Below, in pieces: positions 1 to 9,318 of a stretch of DNA of 64,000 nucleotides. Made by a program: the position numbers and the translations under genes. Position 1 is the first letter of the stretch; each line of letters begins with the position of its first letter. The DNA comes from Fimbriimonadaceae bacterium. Its GTDB lineage: Bacteria; Armatimonadota; UBA10988. The stretch lies in the NCBI GenBank assembly GCA_020850355.1, contig JADZEX010000067.1, forward strand, positions 62,001-126,000, read 5' to 3'. The notes under the pieces were generated by a model. The model was not told the DNA's origin, did no database searches, and was given only the letters and a program-made list of their open reading frames with translations.

Positions 1-256
1 CGATCCCGCGGCGCAGACACTCCGCCGGCCGCCGCCCGGTGATGGCTTCACCACCGAACTGGACCGCTCCCGCGGTGATCGGTGCCAGTCCGCAGACGGC
101 CTTCAGGACGGTCGACTTGCCAGCGCCATTGGGGCCGAGCAGTGCGACGATCTCCGCGGGGCCGACGCGCAGGTCAACCTCGCGGAGAATCGTGCGCCTG
201 ACATAGGCGGCGCTGACACCGACCAGCTCCAGCAGCGCCGGCGCCGCCACGGTCAC
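1..256 (-). CDS. ABC transporter ATP-binding protein, LivF-like (partial, 3' end beyond window)
   Basis: Reading leftward from GTG at 256 gives an open frame to the window edge with a Walker A motif GPNGAGKST at residues 41-49, followed by AVCGL and a TAGAV stretch typical of branched-chain amino-acid (LivF) type ATPases. About 85 residues are visible; the Q-loop, signature and Walker B lie outside. The start overlaps the stop of the upstream lipoprotein gene as GTGA (253-256), implying translational coupling. A second in-frame GTG at 250 is an alternative start. The LivF label is based on the N-terminal portion only; another ABC family is possible. Confidence 0.8.
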   Translation of the reverse strand, partial: MTVAAPALLELVGVSAAYVRRTILREVDLRVGPAEIVALLGPNGAGKSTVLKAVCGLAPITAGAVQFGGEAITGRRPAECLRRGI

Positions 257-1878
257 GGCGTCGGCCGGGTCCACTGGGCACAGACCTGTTGCGGCGTGTC
301 CGGGTTCAGAATGGTCTGCAGCAGGCTGGTCTCGAGCAGGTGCAGGTTGGCCGGAATCCGCGTCCCGGCCGGCGGCAGCAGGCCGTTGCTGGTGATCACC
401 ACCAGGAAGCCGTCGGTCTCGTAGATCCGGCCGCGCGCGCTGGGCGAGCTGACCTCCACCCGGCCGGACGCGGCGCCCCCGTCGGTGGTCAACTGGAAGG
501 TCGCGTCCGGGTTGATCTGCAGCACATCCGGCGTGCCGATGTTGGGCGTCAGGTGGTCGGGATCGGGTCCGGTCTGGTTTTCGGTCCAGGTCCCTACCAG
601 CAGCCGGGCGCCGTCGTCCTCGGGCGGGTTCGGCGGGCCGTCGATGTTGCTGACGCTGAACTGTAGCAGTCGCCGGGTCGGCTCGGTGACGCCAGCGCTG
701 ACGAACTCCAGCCGGACCAGGTAGACCTGGGCGTAGGAGTGCGGGTTGCCGGGCACCGTGACGTTGGCGCTGAACCAGTCGCCCGCAGCGGTCATGTCAA
801 AGTCGTCGAACTCCTCGTCGCCGTTGGGCGTCGACAGCGCCACCCGGGCCAGTCCTTCGACCGCCTCGCCCTCGGGGTCGCGCACCTGGGCCTGCACCGC
901 CACCGTGCCGCCCTGGAAGGGCAGCGTCTGCGGCAGCACGCGGGCCTGCAGGATCACCGGCGGCCGGTCGGCGCCGGCCACCGGGCTGGGCAGCAGGGTC
1001 AGGTCGAGCTCGCTGGTCGCGCCGCCCTGCACATCAATCTCCTCGAAGTCGGGCTCGAACCCGCCAGCCACGACGCGCAGTTCGGCGGTGCCGATCGGCA
1101 CATCGGTCAGCGTCACGGTGTTGCCGCTGACCGTCACGGCGCGATCGGCATCGCCGGTGAAGTCCTCCGGCGGCAGCGCCGTGTTGACGCGGGCCTGCTC
1201 GACGCCGTTGAACAGCAGCGCCGCGCGGGTCACCGGGTCCGAGAAGACGCTGACCACGACGGTGCCGAAGCTCTCGTCCGCGGCATCTTCGACGATCGCC
1301 GCGAGGGCCTCTTCGTCGGTGGTGATGTCGACCTCGTCATCCAGCTCATCGAGTTTCGCGTCGGCAATCTGCTCCAGCGCGGCGACCTGCGAGTCGGTGA
1401 CCGGCTGGTCGGTGCCGCGGTTCTCCAGGATACTCGCGGCGACGGTGCTGGTCGGCGTGATGTTGCGCTGCTTCTCTTCGCCGGCCGCGCCGAAGCTGAT
1501 GGCGCCGCGCAGGACCCGATTCGAATCGAACGGATCGGTGGCGACGACCAGCAGCGGCACGTTGATGGGCAGGCCATCCAGGCGGTAGAACCCGCGGGCG
1601 TCGGCTTGGGTGGTGGCGACGGGCGTGTCGCCCGGGGTGCGGGGCAGCACGAAGACCCGGATCAGAGCATGGGGGATGCTGGTGTCACCGGTCGCCGTCT
1701 GCCGCCCGCGCGAGGGCACGAAGACGAAGCCGTCCATCGCTGAAGCGCTGCGGGACGGCTCGCCGATCAGGCCGTCGCTGCCGCCGCCGTTGGCGCTGCA
1801 ACCGACCGACAGCGCCCCGGCCGCCAGCAGCAGCGCCAGACCGTAGCGCCGGACCCGTCCGAGCTGAGCTCCACCCAT
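253..1878 (-). CDS. Secreted lipoprotein with carboxypeptidase-regulatory-like domains
   Basis: 541 residues. The ATG at 1878 is preceded by GGAG 7 bases upstream and begins a lipoprotein signal: basic RVRRYG, hydrophobic core, then LSVGC with the lipidated Cys at residue 27. The mature protein has Ig-like/prealbumin-like beta regions (for example DARGFYRLDGLP near residue 95) as in carboxypeptidase-regulatory-like domains, an acidic helical stretch near 160-200 and a C-terminal region resembling a lipocalin-like/hypothetical beta domain. An upstream in-frame extension rich in arginine has no signal logic and is not used. Probably a cell-surface structural or binding protein; no catalytic motif is visible. 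It ends in a GTGA overlap with the ABC ATPase. Confidence 0.8.
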   Translation of the reverse strand: MGGAQLGRVRRYGLALLLAAGALSVGCSANGGGSDGLIGEPSRSASAMDGFVFVPSRGRQTATGDTSIPHALIRVFVLPRTPGDTPVATTQADARGFYRLDGLPINVPLLVVATDPFDSNRVLRGAISFGAAGEEKQRNITPTSTVAASILENRGTDQPVTDSQVAALEQIADAKLDELDDEVDITTDEEALAAIVEDAADESFGTVVVSVFSDPVTRAALLFNGVEQARVNTALPPEDFTGDADRAVTVSGNTVTLTDVPIGTAELRVVAGGFEPDFEEIDVQGGATSELDLTLLPSPVAGADRPPVILQARVLPQTLPFQGGTVAVQAQVRDPEGEAVEGLARVALSTPNGDEEFDDFDMTAAGDWFSANVTVPGNPHSYAQVYLVRLEFVSAGVTEPTRRLLQFSVSNIDGPPNPPEDDGARLLVGTWTENQTGPDPDHLTPNIGTPDVLQINPDATFQLTTDGGAASGRVEVSSPSARGRIYETDGFLVVITSNGLLPPAGTRIPANLHLLETSLLQTILNPDTPQQVCAQWTRPTP

Positions 1879-1923
1879 GATCGTCTCCAAACTGCCGCCC
1901 GCCGCCGGCGGCGAGGTGCCGGT

Positions 1924-1929
1924 ATTATG
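1924..1929 (-). promoter_or_regulatory. Possible -10 box upstream of the lipoprotein gene
   Basis: CATAAT on the minus strand, about 45 bases before the ATG at 1878, in an otherwise GC-rich gap. No good -35 at the right distance was found, so this is only a candidate internal promoter. Confidence 0.25.
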
Positions 1930-1984
1930 CCGCGTCGCCGGCCGCCCGCCGCCTGAACGTTTGCTTACCGCGTCGCCTGCAGGC

Positions 1985-3262
1985 CTACGGCGGCGCCGTC
2001 GCCGGCGCGGCGACGGGCTGTTCACGTACCAGCACCGGGAAGACCGCCCCGGACACCTTGGCGTCCACCTCGGCTGGCGTCAAGTCCGCCGCGCCGCCCC
2101 CGAACTTCGGCTCAAAGTCCGGAATCCTCCGCAGCAGCGCCGCGGCGTAGTCAATCGGGACACTGAACGCGACCCCCTCCGTGGCGCCGTCGACCTCCAG
2201 GCGGGCACTGACCACGCCGACCGCTTCGCCGCGCAGGTTGACCATCGGGCCGCCACTGTTGCCGGGCTTGATCGGCGCATTGGTCTGCAGGGTGCGCCGG
2301 CCGTCGAGGTTGCGCAGCGCGGTGATGCGGCCGTTTTCGCTGCTCAGGTCGAGCCCCAGCAGGTCGGCGAGCGGGTAACCGAAGCAGAGCACCTCGTCCT
2401 GCCGCTTCACGCTGCTGACATCGGCCAGCGGGATGGCGGCCAACCCGGCCGCGCCGATCTTGAGCAGCGCCAAGTCGTACTGCGCCGACTGCGCCACCAC
2501 CGTCGCCGGCCACTCGACCTCGCCGATCCGCACCGAGGGGTGCCCCGCGCCGTCTACCACGTGGTGGCAAGTCAGCAGCCAGCCATCGGGATGCACCACA
2601 AAGGCGGTGCCCGAGCCGAGCAGCTTCGGCCCCTGGGTGAAAGCGGTCGGTGGGCGGAAGGAGGGTTCAAGGGCCGGGTCATGCACCACGAACTCTGGTG
2701 GGATGGGGCTGAAGCGCTCCTCGCCCGGCCGCCGCCAGCGCAGGAAGACGCCCGAGACGCGGCCCAGGTTGGCGTACAGCAGGCTAAAGGGATGCATCCC
2801 AGCGGTCAGCTCCAGCCGTACCGTGCTCGGCGGCACGGCCACCAGACCGCGCTGCCCGCGCGCCACGAAGCCACGAGTGTGCTGTAAGATGTCGCGCTCA
2901 TCGAGCGACAGCGCGGCGAAGTCGTCGGCCAGCAGCTGGAACTCGTAGCCCCCGGCGCGGGGCACGAACAGCAGGCCGACCCAGCAGACCAGCATCGAGT
3001 CGTGGTTGACCTGCTGCAGCACCTCGGCCGGCCAGGGCGCCTCGGAGCGGGCGCGCAGTTGCAGGTCGCCGAGCCGCCAGTCGGCCGGCACCTGGTAGTA
3101 CCACGGGTAGCGCTCGTCGCGCCGCACCTGAGGCCTGGCCGCCGCGGGGTCCTGCGGGTCGAAGGTGCCGTAGAGCGCCATCAGCCCGGCGGTGTAGACT
3201 TCAGCCGGCGCGGCGACCACGGTGACCAACCCGGCCAGGAGGGCTCTCCATACTGGCCGCAT
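1985..3262 (-). CDS. Trypsin-like serine protease with N-terminal PA14-like domain
   Basis: 425 residues with an N-terminal hydrophobic signal (RALLAGLVTVVAAPAEV). Residues about 80-190 contain YEFQLLADDFAAL and a HPFSLLY segment, as in PA14-type carbohydrate-binding modules. Residues about 205-390 are an HtrA-type chymotrypsin fold: catalytic His234 (TCHHVV), Asp263 (QYDLALLKI) and Ser336 (GNSGGP). No PDZ domain follows, unlike DegP/HtrA. Likely an exported protease with a ligand-binding module. Its AGGAG ribosome-binding site sits in the stem of a hairpin at 3273-3291. It lies between the M28 peptidase and lipoprotein genes on the same strand. Confidence 0.85.
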   Translation of the reverse strand: MRPVWRALLAGLVTVVAAPAEVYTAGLMALYGTFDPQDPAAARPQVRRDERYPWYYQVPADWRLGDLQLRARSEAPWPAEVLQQVNHDSMLVCWVGLLFVPRAGGYEFQLLADDFAALSLDERDILQHTRGFVARGQRGLVAVPPSTVRLELTAGMHPFSLLYANLGRVSGVFLRWRRPGEERFSPIPPEFVVHDPALEPSFRPPTAFTQGPKLLGSGTAFVVHPDGWLLTCHHVVDGAGHPSVRIGEVEWPATVVAQSAQYDLALLKIGAAGLAAIPLADVSSVKRQDEVLCFGYPLADLLGLDLSSENGRITALRNLDGRRTLQTNAPIKPGNSGGPMVNLRGEAVGVVSARLEVDGATEGVAFSVPIDYAAALLRRIPDFEPKFGGGAADLTPAEVDAKVSGAVFPVLVREQPVAAPATAPP

Positions 3263-3272
3263 GACTCGTCTC

Positions 3273-3291
3273 GCTCCTGCCCGTCAGGAGC
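3273..3291 (-). promoter_or_regulatory. Hairpin enclosing the protease ribosome-binding site
   Basis: Perfect 7-bp inverted repeat GCTCCTG/CAGGAGC with a CCCGT loop. On the transcript the 3' arm contains the AGGAG that precedes the protease ATG (3262) by about 11 bases. It lies in the 57-base gap after the M28 gene, so it could limit translation or end transcription weakly; there is no U tract. Confidence 0.35.
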
Positions 3292-3319
3292 AGTATGCCC
3301 CCATCGGCGGCGGTGCGAC

Positions 3320-4315
3320 TTAATCGTAGATGACGTTCAGGAGAGTCTGCCCAACCGCCCGCAGGCTCTCCGGCCGACAGTTGTCCGGGGTGTCGTGCGT
3401 GGTGTGCCAGAACGAGTGGTTGTTCGGCCCCGGGTAATCGAAGTCGATAATGTCGATGGCCGGGACCCCGATGTTGATCAGCGGGATGTGATCGTCGGTG
3501 ATCGCCAGGCCCAGACGGTTCTGGAAGGCCGTGAAGCCCAGGCTCTGCGCGGTCTGCCAGACGTGATCCACCAGCGTCGGATGGCTGGTCACGGAGTTCT
3601 GCTCGCGCGGCAGGCTGAGCGACGGATCGCCGACCATGTCGACCACAATCACCTCGCGGGGCCGGAACCGGCCGATGTTGGCCGCGAAGTGGCGCGCGCC
3701 GATGGAGAAGCCTGAGAGCGGCTGGCCGGTGGTCAATGGCGTGTTGCCACCGTCCTCAAAGTCGAACAGCACCAGGATCACCGGCCGCGGCGGGGCGGCC
3801 GCCTGCAGGTGGCGCGCCAGCTCCAGCAACACCGCCACGCCTGAGGCGCCGTCGTTGGCGCCCAGGATCGGCTGGTTGCGCTTGGCCGGGTCGGGATCCT
3901 GGTCGGCGACCGGGCGGGTGTCCCAGTGCGCGCCCAGCAGCAGCGCGTCGCTCAGCGGGGCGCCGGCGGGGTTGAAGACCGCCACCAGGTTGGCGAACTG
4001 GAAGGTCGTGTCGCCGGGCGTCGTGAAGCTGAAGTCCTGCTGGGTGACATCGCCAGTGCGCGCCTGGAGCTGCGCCAGCAACCAGTTGCGGCAGGCCGTG
4101 TGGCCGGCCGAGCCCGGCGCCCGCGGGCCGAAGTCGACCTGCGTCTGCAAATCGGCGAAGGCGCGCGTGGCGTTGAAGGCGGGCACCACGGGATCAGGGG
4201 TCCCGCCAGTGGCGTTGCCGCCACCGCCGCAGCCAAAGGCCGACAACAGCAGGGCCAGCGCGGCGACCAGTGCGCCGTGCAGCCAGCGCCAACGACGCGT
4301 GGATGGACAGGTCAT
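3320..4315 (-). CDS. Glutaminyl-cyclase-like M28 family peptidase lipoprotein
   Basis: 331 residues. Lipoprotein-type signal ending AFGC (Cys29). The catalytic domain has the layout of zinc glutaminyl-peptide cyclotransferases: GAHWDTR (about 128-134), GANDGASG with metal ligand Asp155, FDFEDGG with Glu187, VVDMVGD near 225 and FWHTTHD with His304. The family converts N-terminal Gln to pyroglutamate or acts as an aminopeptidase; the DFED rather than a bimetal aminopeptidase pattern favours the cyclase. The ATG at 4315 overlaps the stop of the upstream secreted protein (ATGA). Surface-anchored by inference. Confidence 0.85.
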   Translation of the reverse strand: MTCPSTRRWRWLHGALVAALALLLSAFGCGGGGNATGGTPDPVVPAFNATRAFADLQTQVDFGPRAPGSAGHTACRNWLLAQLQARTGDVTQQDFSFTTPGDTTFQFANLVAVFNPAGAPLSDALLLGAHWDTRPVADQDPDPAKRNQPILGANDGASGVAVLLELARHLQAAAPPRPVILVLFDFEDGGNTPLTTGQPLSGFSIGARHFAANIGRFRPREVIVVDMVGDPSLSLPREQNSVTSHPTLVDHVWQTAQSLGFTAFQNRLGLAITDDHIPLINIGVPAIDIIDFDYPGPNNHSFWHTTHDTPDNCRPESLRAVGQTLLNVIYD

Positions 4316-6039
4316 CGCCCTACCTCCGGCAGGGCGTGCAGCCGGAGGTCCCGGAAGCGCACCCGTGCCCCGTTCTCGACGTGCAGCCCGATGGCTCCGC
4401 CGGTCGCCTCGCAGGGCAACTGGCCGAGCGGCTGGTCGTTCAGACCGTAGCGCAGTTGACCCGCGGCCAGGGTCACCTGCAAGGTGTTGCCGGCCTCGCC
4501 CCGCAGCGGCGGCAGCGCGGCGCTGTCGAGGGTCTCGAAGACCCGGTTGACGCAGCGCCCGGCGAAGTACTTGCCGGTCCCGGTGAGCAGCAGGTACCAG
4601 AAGTTCTCGGCCGCGGCGTCAGCCGCCACGACGAGGCCGTAGGTGCCGTCCGGCCCGACTTCGAGCGGCTGCACCACCACGCTCACGACCCCGGCCGCCC
4701 GGTGAGCCATCGACGCGGCCCACAGCGTGGTGCGGCTGCCCTGCGCCGGCCCGCGGACCTCGTAGGCGCTGTCGCTGAAGCGGTGGTCGGCGTCCTGTGG
4801 CCACACGCCGCCTTGGCCGTCAAGCGGGTCGTGCAGGCGCAACTCGCCCTGCGGCCAGCTCGTCCGGCCGCTGCCCGGCCCGGCCGGCGGCGCGACCACC
4901 CGCAGGTTGTCGAAGGCGACCTGCCCGGCCTGCTCGAGGTAGACCCCGACCGCGCCGCTGCGGTGCGTCGAGTCGACGAAGCTGCCGCAGACGGCGTCGT
5001 TGAGGCGGACCTCGAAGTGGCTGCCGCGCGCGATCACCTCCAGCCGGTTGGCCTGCTGCAACGGCCGGATGGCGGTCGAGACACCCCGCCGCAGCACCGT
5101 CGGCTGGTCGCCGTTCCAGACGCCGACCAGCCAGTTCCCCGCCTCGCCGAGCACCGCGAAGTAGAAGTGTGTGCCATCGGTGATCCGCCAGAGCAGCCCC
5201 GCCAGCGTGTTCGCCGCGGCGCGCTCGAAGCGCACCTCGAGCTGGTAGTCGCCGTCCTCCAGCGCCGCCGTCTGTCGGTTCCAACTCAGGAAGCTGCGAC
5301 TCGGGCCCTGGCCGTCGCACTGCAGGTAGTAAGCCCCATCACGCAGCTCGCGGCGGGCGTCGACGTCCCAGCCGCGGTTGGTGCCGAAGTCATCCTCGAA
5401 GAGCACGCCCCGGCTGCCGGCCGGCGGTCCGCCAGCGGTGCCGCCGGAGCCGTCCAGGCTGGTCACCAGGAGGTCTTCGAACCGGACCATCGCCGGCGCC
5501 TCGACGCAAACGCCGATCCGGCCGGCGGTGCTGAAGGTGCCGTCAGTGACCGTCGCCAGCGCCACGCCGTTGGCCCCCAGGCTAAAGGTCTCGCCGCTCG
5601 CCCGGACGGTCAGCGTCTGGCTGCCGCCCTTCGCCAGCGACGGCTCCTGGCCCTGCTTCAGCAGTGCCGCCTGCCCGGCCCGAAACCGCCCGAAAAGGTA
5701 GCCGCCGGCGCCATTGACGACGAAGAAGTAGCTGTTGCGCCAGGAGTCTTGCACTCGCAGCAGCAGCCCATAGAGCGGCCCGACGTTGTTACCGCGGACC
5801 TTGCTGAGGGTCAACTGCGCACTGAAGTCGCCGAGGTCGGCGGGCTGTTCGATCCAGCGGTAGTAGCCACCGGTGTTCCTGGCGTCGACGAGGTAAGCGT
5901 CCTGGTCCAGCTTGCTGAACTCATCGACCCGCCAGGCCCGTTGGTTGCTGGCCCAGGTTTCGTGCAGCAAGACGCCGCTGGGCTGGGCCGCGGCCGAGGT
6001 CAGCAGCAGCAGCAGGCAGCCGATCCCGCGGCCCGTCAT
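4312..6039 (-). CDS. Secreted protein with three concanavalin-like (LamG/DUF1080-type) domains
   Basis: 575 residues. ATG at 6039 overlaps the preceding stop (ATGA) and opens a signal peptide (GCLLLLLTSAAAQ). Three similar beta-sandwich units follow, at about 20-190, 200-365 and 380-575. Each begins with a 'LL-E-FD-W' type motif, has a YFF/FYF...G.YL centre and ends with an FxxLRV/L strand such as VAFDNLRVVA. These resemble family-16-like or 3-keto-disaccharide hydrolase lectin folds, but I see no catalytic residues. Longer forms of this frame upstream of 6039 are antisense-style shadow within the neighbouring gene. Probably glycan-binding and exported. Confidence 0.8.
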   Translation of the reverse strand: MTGRGIGCLLLLLTSAAAQPSGVLLHETWASNQRAWRVDEFSKLDQDAYLVDARNTGGYYRWIEQPADLGDFSAQLTLSKVRGNNVGPLYGLLLRVQDSWRNSYFFVVNGAGGYLFGRFRAGQAALLKQGQEPSLAKGGSQTLTVRASGETFSLGANGVALATVTDGTFSTAGRIGVCVEAPAMVRFEDLLVTSLDGSGGTAGGPPAGSRGVLFEDDFGTNRGWDVDARRELRDGAYYLQCDGQGPSRSFLSWNRQTAALEDGDYQLEVRFERAAANTLAGLLWRITDGTHFYFAVLGEAGNWLVGVWNGDQPTVLRRGVSTAIRPLQQANRLEVIARGSHFEVRLNDAVCGSFVDSTHRSGAVGVYLEQAGQVAFDNLRVVAPPAGPGSGRTSWPQGELRLHDPLDGQGGVWPQDADHRFSDSAYEVRGPAQGSRTTLWAASMAHRAAGVVSVVVQPLEVGPDGTYGLVVAADAAAENFWYLLLTGTGKYFAGRCVNRVFETLDSAALPPLRGEAGNTLQVTLAAGQLRYGLNDQPLGQLPCEATGGAIGLHVENGARVRFRDLRLHALPEVGR

Positions 6040-8069
6040 GGCAAAGCCCGCCGCGCGATGGCCAGCAGGTTGTCGAAACTGGCGGTCACGCCGTTGTCGA
6101 CATACAGCCCAAAGCCGCCGCTGTCGTAAGTCGGGTCCTCGACCGTGGTCAATCGCGTCCCGTTCAGCTCGAACTCCAGCCGGCGGCCATCGCAGTGGGC
6201 CGTGACGGTGTTGACGCCTGGCCGCAGCAGCGCCTCGCCGCGGGCCAGTTCGACCGAGTTCTCGGCATCGAGGCGGATCACCAGGAAGCGGTTGCCGCCG
6301 TGGAAGGCGCAGAGGTAGCCGGTCTTGCCGTCCGGCTGCAGCCGGGCGACGAGGCCCCAGAGCCCCCGATCCGGACCGTCCCGGCGGGTCACGTCGACAC
6401 TCATCGACCAGTCGCCGGTCCGGCCCTCTGGTGCCCCAGAGATCGTGAAGCGGTCGCCGCTGCTGCTTAGCCACAGCGCACCGTCCTGCAGCCGCCGCTG
6501 ATCGTCGGTGGCCCAGGCGAGGGTGGGGGGATCGAAGCGCTCTTCGAGCAGGGTCCGCGACGGATCGGGCCGCACCTCCAACACGGTGCCAGCCCCCTGG
6601 CCCCCGGCGCCGGCCGCCTCGGCCTCGACCGCCAACAGATCGTCGAACGCGGCCTGGCGGTGGTTCTCGACCCACAGCCCGACGCCGCCGGTGGGGTAAC
6701 GGTCGTCACTGAAGGTGGCCACCACGGCGCCGTTGACCTTGAAGGTGAAGGTCGAGCCGAGGCACTCGACTTCGAGGTCCTTGAAGCCGGGCGGCAGGGC
6801 CACTTCGCCGCGGCGCAGCAGCAATGGCCGCTCGTCGTCCAGCCGCGCCACGGCAAACAGGTCCGGGTCGCGAATCACGAACAGGTAGCCGCTCCGGCCG
6901 CCCTTCTGCAGGCGCGTCACCAACCCGTAGGTGCCGCCGCCCGCCGACAAGGGCCGCGCTCGACCCCGGTAGCTGTAGTTGCTGAGCGGCAGCGGGAAGC
7001 CGCTCAGCAGGTAGCCGTCGACGGCCCGGATCCGCAACTCGCCGTCGCTCAGACTGCGCAGGGTGTCTTCGTTCCAGGGATAGCGCGCCGGGTTGAAGGA
7101 CTCCTCGAAGAGCACCTTCGGCCCGCTGGCGACCGGAGTTACCGGCGGCGTCGGATCCACGGTCGGCCCGACCGGCTCGACCCGCGGTGGATCGGTGCGC
7201 GGTGGATCGACCCGCGGCGGGTCGGGCGGCGCCGTCGGGGGAGCGTCGCCCCGTGGCCCCGGCAGCGGGGTTACCGGTTGGCTTGGCGGACCGCCCGAGG
7301 CCGGCTGCTCGAGCAACCCCGGCGCTGGGCCGGTGGTGGTAGGCACGGGCGCTGGCCCAGCGTCGGCGCGTGGTCCGCGCAAGGGCGGCGGCGGGTCACT
7401 GCGCGGCTCGCTGGTCGGACCTGGCAGGGTCACCGGCGGAGTGTCCGGCCCGGTTGGCGGCGTGGTCGTCCCCGGGGCCGTGGGCGGGCTGTCCGGCTGG
7501 CTCGGATCGTCCACCTCGACCGTGTCGAAGCCGGCGGTGCCGGTACCTTCGACCCACAGCCCGACGCTCCCGGCGGCTGGCGAGTAGCTGCCGTCCTGGC
7601 GGGTCAGCAGCCGGCTGCCGTTGAGCAGGATGGTCTGCTGCGGCCCGTCCCAGCGGATCCGGATCTCGTTCGGTCCGGCGGTCGAGACAGCGGCCACCAG
7701 GCCGGTCAGCGCCGGCACGGCTTTGCCGCCAACCAACTTGCCGAGCCAGTAGCCGCCGTCCCCGCGGATCAACAGGAAGTAGCCGTTGTCGGCGTCTGGG
7801 GCACCGAACAGCACGCCGCTGCGCAAGCCGCTGACGGCACCGTCGACCTGGCGGACGGTGACCCGCAGCTCGCCCCGCCGCAGGCCGCTGGTGCTCGGAA
7901 CCAGCAGCCGCGCGCTGGAGCCCGCGACGGTGGCACGCAGCTCGCCGTCAGCCAGTAGCCAGGGCGCCGCGAGCGACCAGGCCGGCGCGTCGAACCGCTC
8001 GGCCACGCGCGACGCGGCCTGCCGCGGAGCCAGCAGCACTGCCAACAGGAGCCAGGGCCAACCTCTCAT
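6036..8069 (-). CDS. Secreted three-domain concanavalin-like protein with proline-rich linker
   Basis: 677 residues with an N-terminal signal peptide ([15 protein letters not shown]). Domain 1 (about 20-186) is separated by a long Pro/Thr/Gly linker (about 187-321) from domains 2 (about 322-490) and 3 (about 505-677). All three end in a FDxxxAVE/LLAI-type strand and match the domains of the next gene downstream. The linker carries repeated DPPR units, encoded by a 15-base tandem repeat. The start overlaps the purH-like stop (ATGA). Likely a cell-surface lectin-like or scaffold protein; no enzyme motif seen. Confidence 0.8.
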   Translation of the reverse strand: MRGWPWLLLAVLLAPRQAASRVAERFDAPAWSLAAPWLLADGELRATVAGSSARLLVPSTSGLRRGELRVTVRQVDGAVSGLRSGVLFGAPDADNGYFLLIRGDGGYWLGKLVGGKAVPALTGLVAAVSTAGPNEIRIRWDGPQQTILLNGSRLLTRQDGSYSPAAGSVGLWVEGTGTAGFDTVEVDDPSQPDSPPTAPGTTTPPTGPDTPPVTLPGPTSEPRSDPPPPLRGPRADAGPAPVPTTTGPAPGLLEQPASGGPPSQPVTPLPGPRGDAPPTAPPDPPRVDPPRTDPPRVEPVGPTVDPTPPVTPVASGPKVLFEESFNPARYPWNEDTLRSLSDGELRIRAVDGYLLSGFPLPLSNYSYRGRARPLSAGGGTYGLVTRLQKGGRSGYLFVIRDPDLFAVARLDDERPLLLRRGEVALPPGFKDLEVECLGSTFTFKVNGAVVATFSDDRYPTGGVGLWVENHRQAAFDDLLAVEAEAAGAGGQGAGTVLEVRPDPSRTLLEERFDPPTLAWATDDQRRLQDGALWLSSSGDRFTISGAPEGRTGDWSMSVDVTRRDGPDRGLWGLVARLQPDGKTGYLCAFHGGNRFLVIRLDAENSVELARGEALLRPGVNTVTAHCDGRRLEFELNGTRLTTVEDPTYDSGGFGLYVDNGVTASFDNLLAIARRALP
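7180..7224. repeat. Three tandem 15-base units encoding DPPR repeats
   Basis: Units at 7180-7194, 7195-7209 and 7210-7224 differ at few positions and encode [10 protein letters not shown] and DPPRV on the minus strand, inside the proline-rich linker of the three-domain secreted protein. Confidence 0.8.
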
Positions 8070-8665
8070 GCTTGCTTCGCCAACCAGTCGGCAATCGCGC
8101 GGTCGTACCGCGAGGTGGTTTCGTAGACCTTCCGGGCCAGCGCCTGCCGCGTCGCCAAGGTCGTCTCGTTGCCGTTGGCGCGCAGCTCGGCGAGCACCAC
8201 GTCGTAATCGCTGGGATCACAGACGACGGTCACCGCGGCGTGGTTCTTGGCGGCCGAGCGGAGCATCGCCGGCCCGCCGATATCGATCTGCTCGATCGCT
8301 TCGTCGGGTGTCACGCCCGGCTGGGCGATCGTCTGCTCGAAGGGGTAGAGGTTGACCACCACCAGGTCAATCAACTCGATCCCGTGCGCGGCGGCGGCGG
8401 CGAGGTGGTTGAACTCGTCGCGGCGCGCCAGCAGAGCGCCGTGCACCCGCGGGTGGAGCGTCTTAACGCGGCCGTCCATCATCTCCGGAAAGCCGGTCAC
8501 GGTGGCCACGTCGACCACCTCCAGGCCACCTTCACGCAGCGCTCGGGCGGTGCCGCCGGTGCTCACCAGCGTGATCCCGACGGCGGCCAGATCGCGGGCG
8601 AAGGGCAGCAGGCCCGTCTTGTCATAGACGCTCAGCAGCGCGCGCTCGACTCGTTTCACCAGCAC
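8066..8665 (-). CDS. purH: Standalone IMP cyclohydrolase (N-terminal domain of PurH only)
   Basis: 199 residues matching only the MGS-like IMP cyclohydrolase half of bifunctional Pur[10 protein letters not shown] near the N-terminus, STGGTARAL, the [12 protein letters not shown] substrate-loop region near 65-76, and [13 protein letters not shown]. The protein stops at the usual domain boundary; the AICAR transformylase half (normally over 300 further residues) is absent and the next gene starts in an ATGA overlap with its own signal peptide. It would catalyse FAICAR to IMP, with the formyl transfer done by another protein. It overlaps purN by 10 bases, consistent with a purine role. Confidence 0.88.
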   Translation of the reverse strand: MLVKRVERALLSVYDKTGLLPFARDLAAVGITLVSTGGTARALREGGLEVVDVATVTGFPEMMDGRVKTLHPRVHGALLARRDEFNHLAAAAAHGIELIDLVVVNLYPFEQTIAQPGVTPDEAIEQIDIGGPAMLRSAAKNHAAVTVVCDPSDYDVVLAELRANGNETTLATRQALARKVYETTSRYDRAIADWLAKQA

Positions 8666-9294
8666 ACCTCCCGGCCGGCGACGCGGACCCGTCGGCCCGT
8701 CACCGTCACCCGGCCCGTCGCCAGATAGCCCACCACCCGCACCAGGGCCTGGTGCTCGACCGGCAAGATGCGCGCCTGCAGCGTCTCGGGGGTGTCGTCG
8801 TCGTAGACCGGCACCGGCACCTGCTCGATCAGCGGGCCGCCGTCGACCTGGTCGTCGACCAGGTGGACGCTGCAGCCGCTGACCTTACAGCCGTATTCGA
8901 GCACCGCCCGGTGCACGTGCAGCCCGTGCTGGCCAATCCCGCCGAAGCTCGGCAGCAGCGCCGGGTGAGTGTTGACCACCCGGCCGGCAAACTCGTCCAG
9001 GAAGGGCCGCGTGAGAATCTTCAGGAAGCCGGCCAGCACGACCCAGTCCACCGCGGCGGCCCGCAGGTGGGCGGTCACGGCGGCGCTGAAGGCATCGCGG
9101 TCCGGATGGTCCGGGAGCCGTTCGACGACCACCTTCCGCACGCCGGCCTCGCGAGCGCGCTGCAGGCCGTAGGCCGACTCGCGATCCGCCAGCACGCAGG
9201 TCACCTGCGCCGGGATGCGGCCGTCGGCCGTGGCATCCAGGATCGCCTGAAGGTTGGTGCCACCACCGGAAACCAGCACGCCCAGACGCACCAT
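8656..9294 (-). CDS. purN: Phosphoribosylglycinamide formyltransferase
   Basis: 212 residues from ATG 9294 (GGAG about 11 bases upstream). N-terminal [11 protein letters not shown] is the phosphate-binding loop. [11 protein letters not shown] carries the catalytic Asn and His, and the later [10 protein letters not shown] supplies the catalytic Asp. It transfers formyl from 10-formyl-THF to GAR in de novo purine synthesis. First gene of a long minus-strand run; a perfect TATAAT lies upstream. Earlier in-frame starts would run into the divergent gene and lack support. Confidence 0.95.
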   Translation of the reverse strand: MVRLGVLVSGGGTNLQAILDATADGRIPAQVTCVLADRESAYGLQRAREAGVRKVVVERLPDHPDRDAFSAAVTAHLRAAAVDWVVLAGFLKILTRPFLDEFAGRVVNTHPALLPSFGGIGQHGLHVHRAVLEYGCKVSGCSVHLVDDQVDGGPLIEQVPVPVYDDDTPETLQARILPVEHQALVRVVGYLATGRVTVTGRRVRVAGREVCW

Positions 9295-9318
9295 GCCGCG
9301 CACTTCTCCAACCTCGCC

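Noticed and set aside
1879-2025. Arginine-rich N-terminal extension of the lipoprotein
   Set aside because: The extension precedes a proper ribosome-binding site and lipoprotein signal at 1878 and overlaps the next gene; it reflects a GCC/CGG-rich stretch.
8066-8069. Frameshift explanation for the short PurH
   Set aside because: No AICAR transformylase-like residues were seen in any frame downstream, and the next gene begins in an ATGA overlap with a signal peptide.
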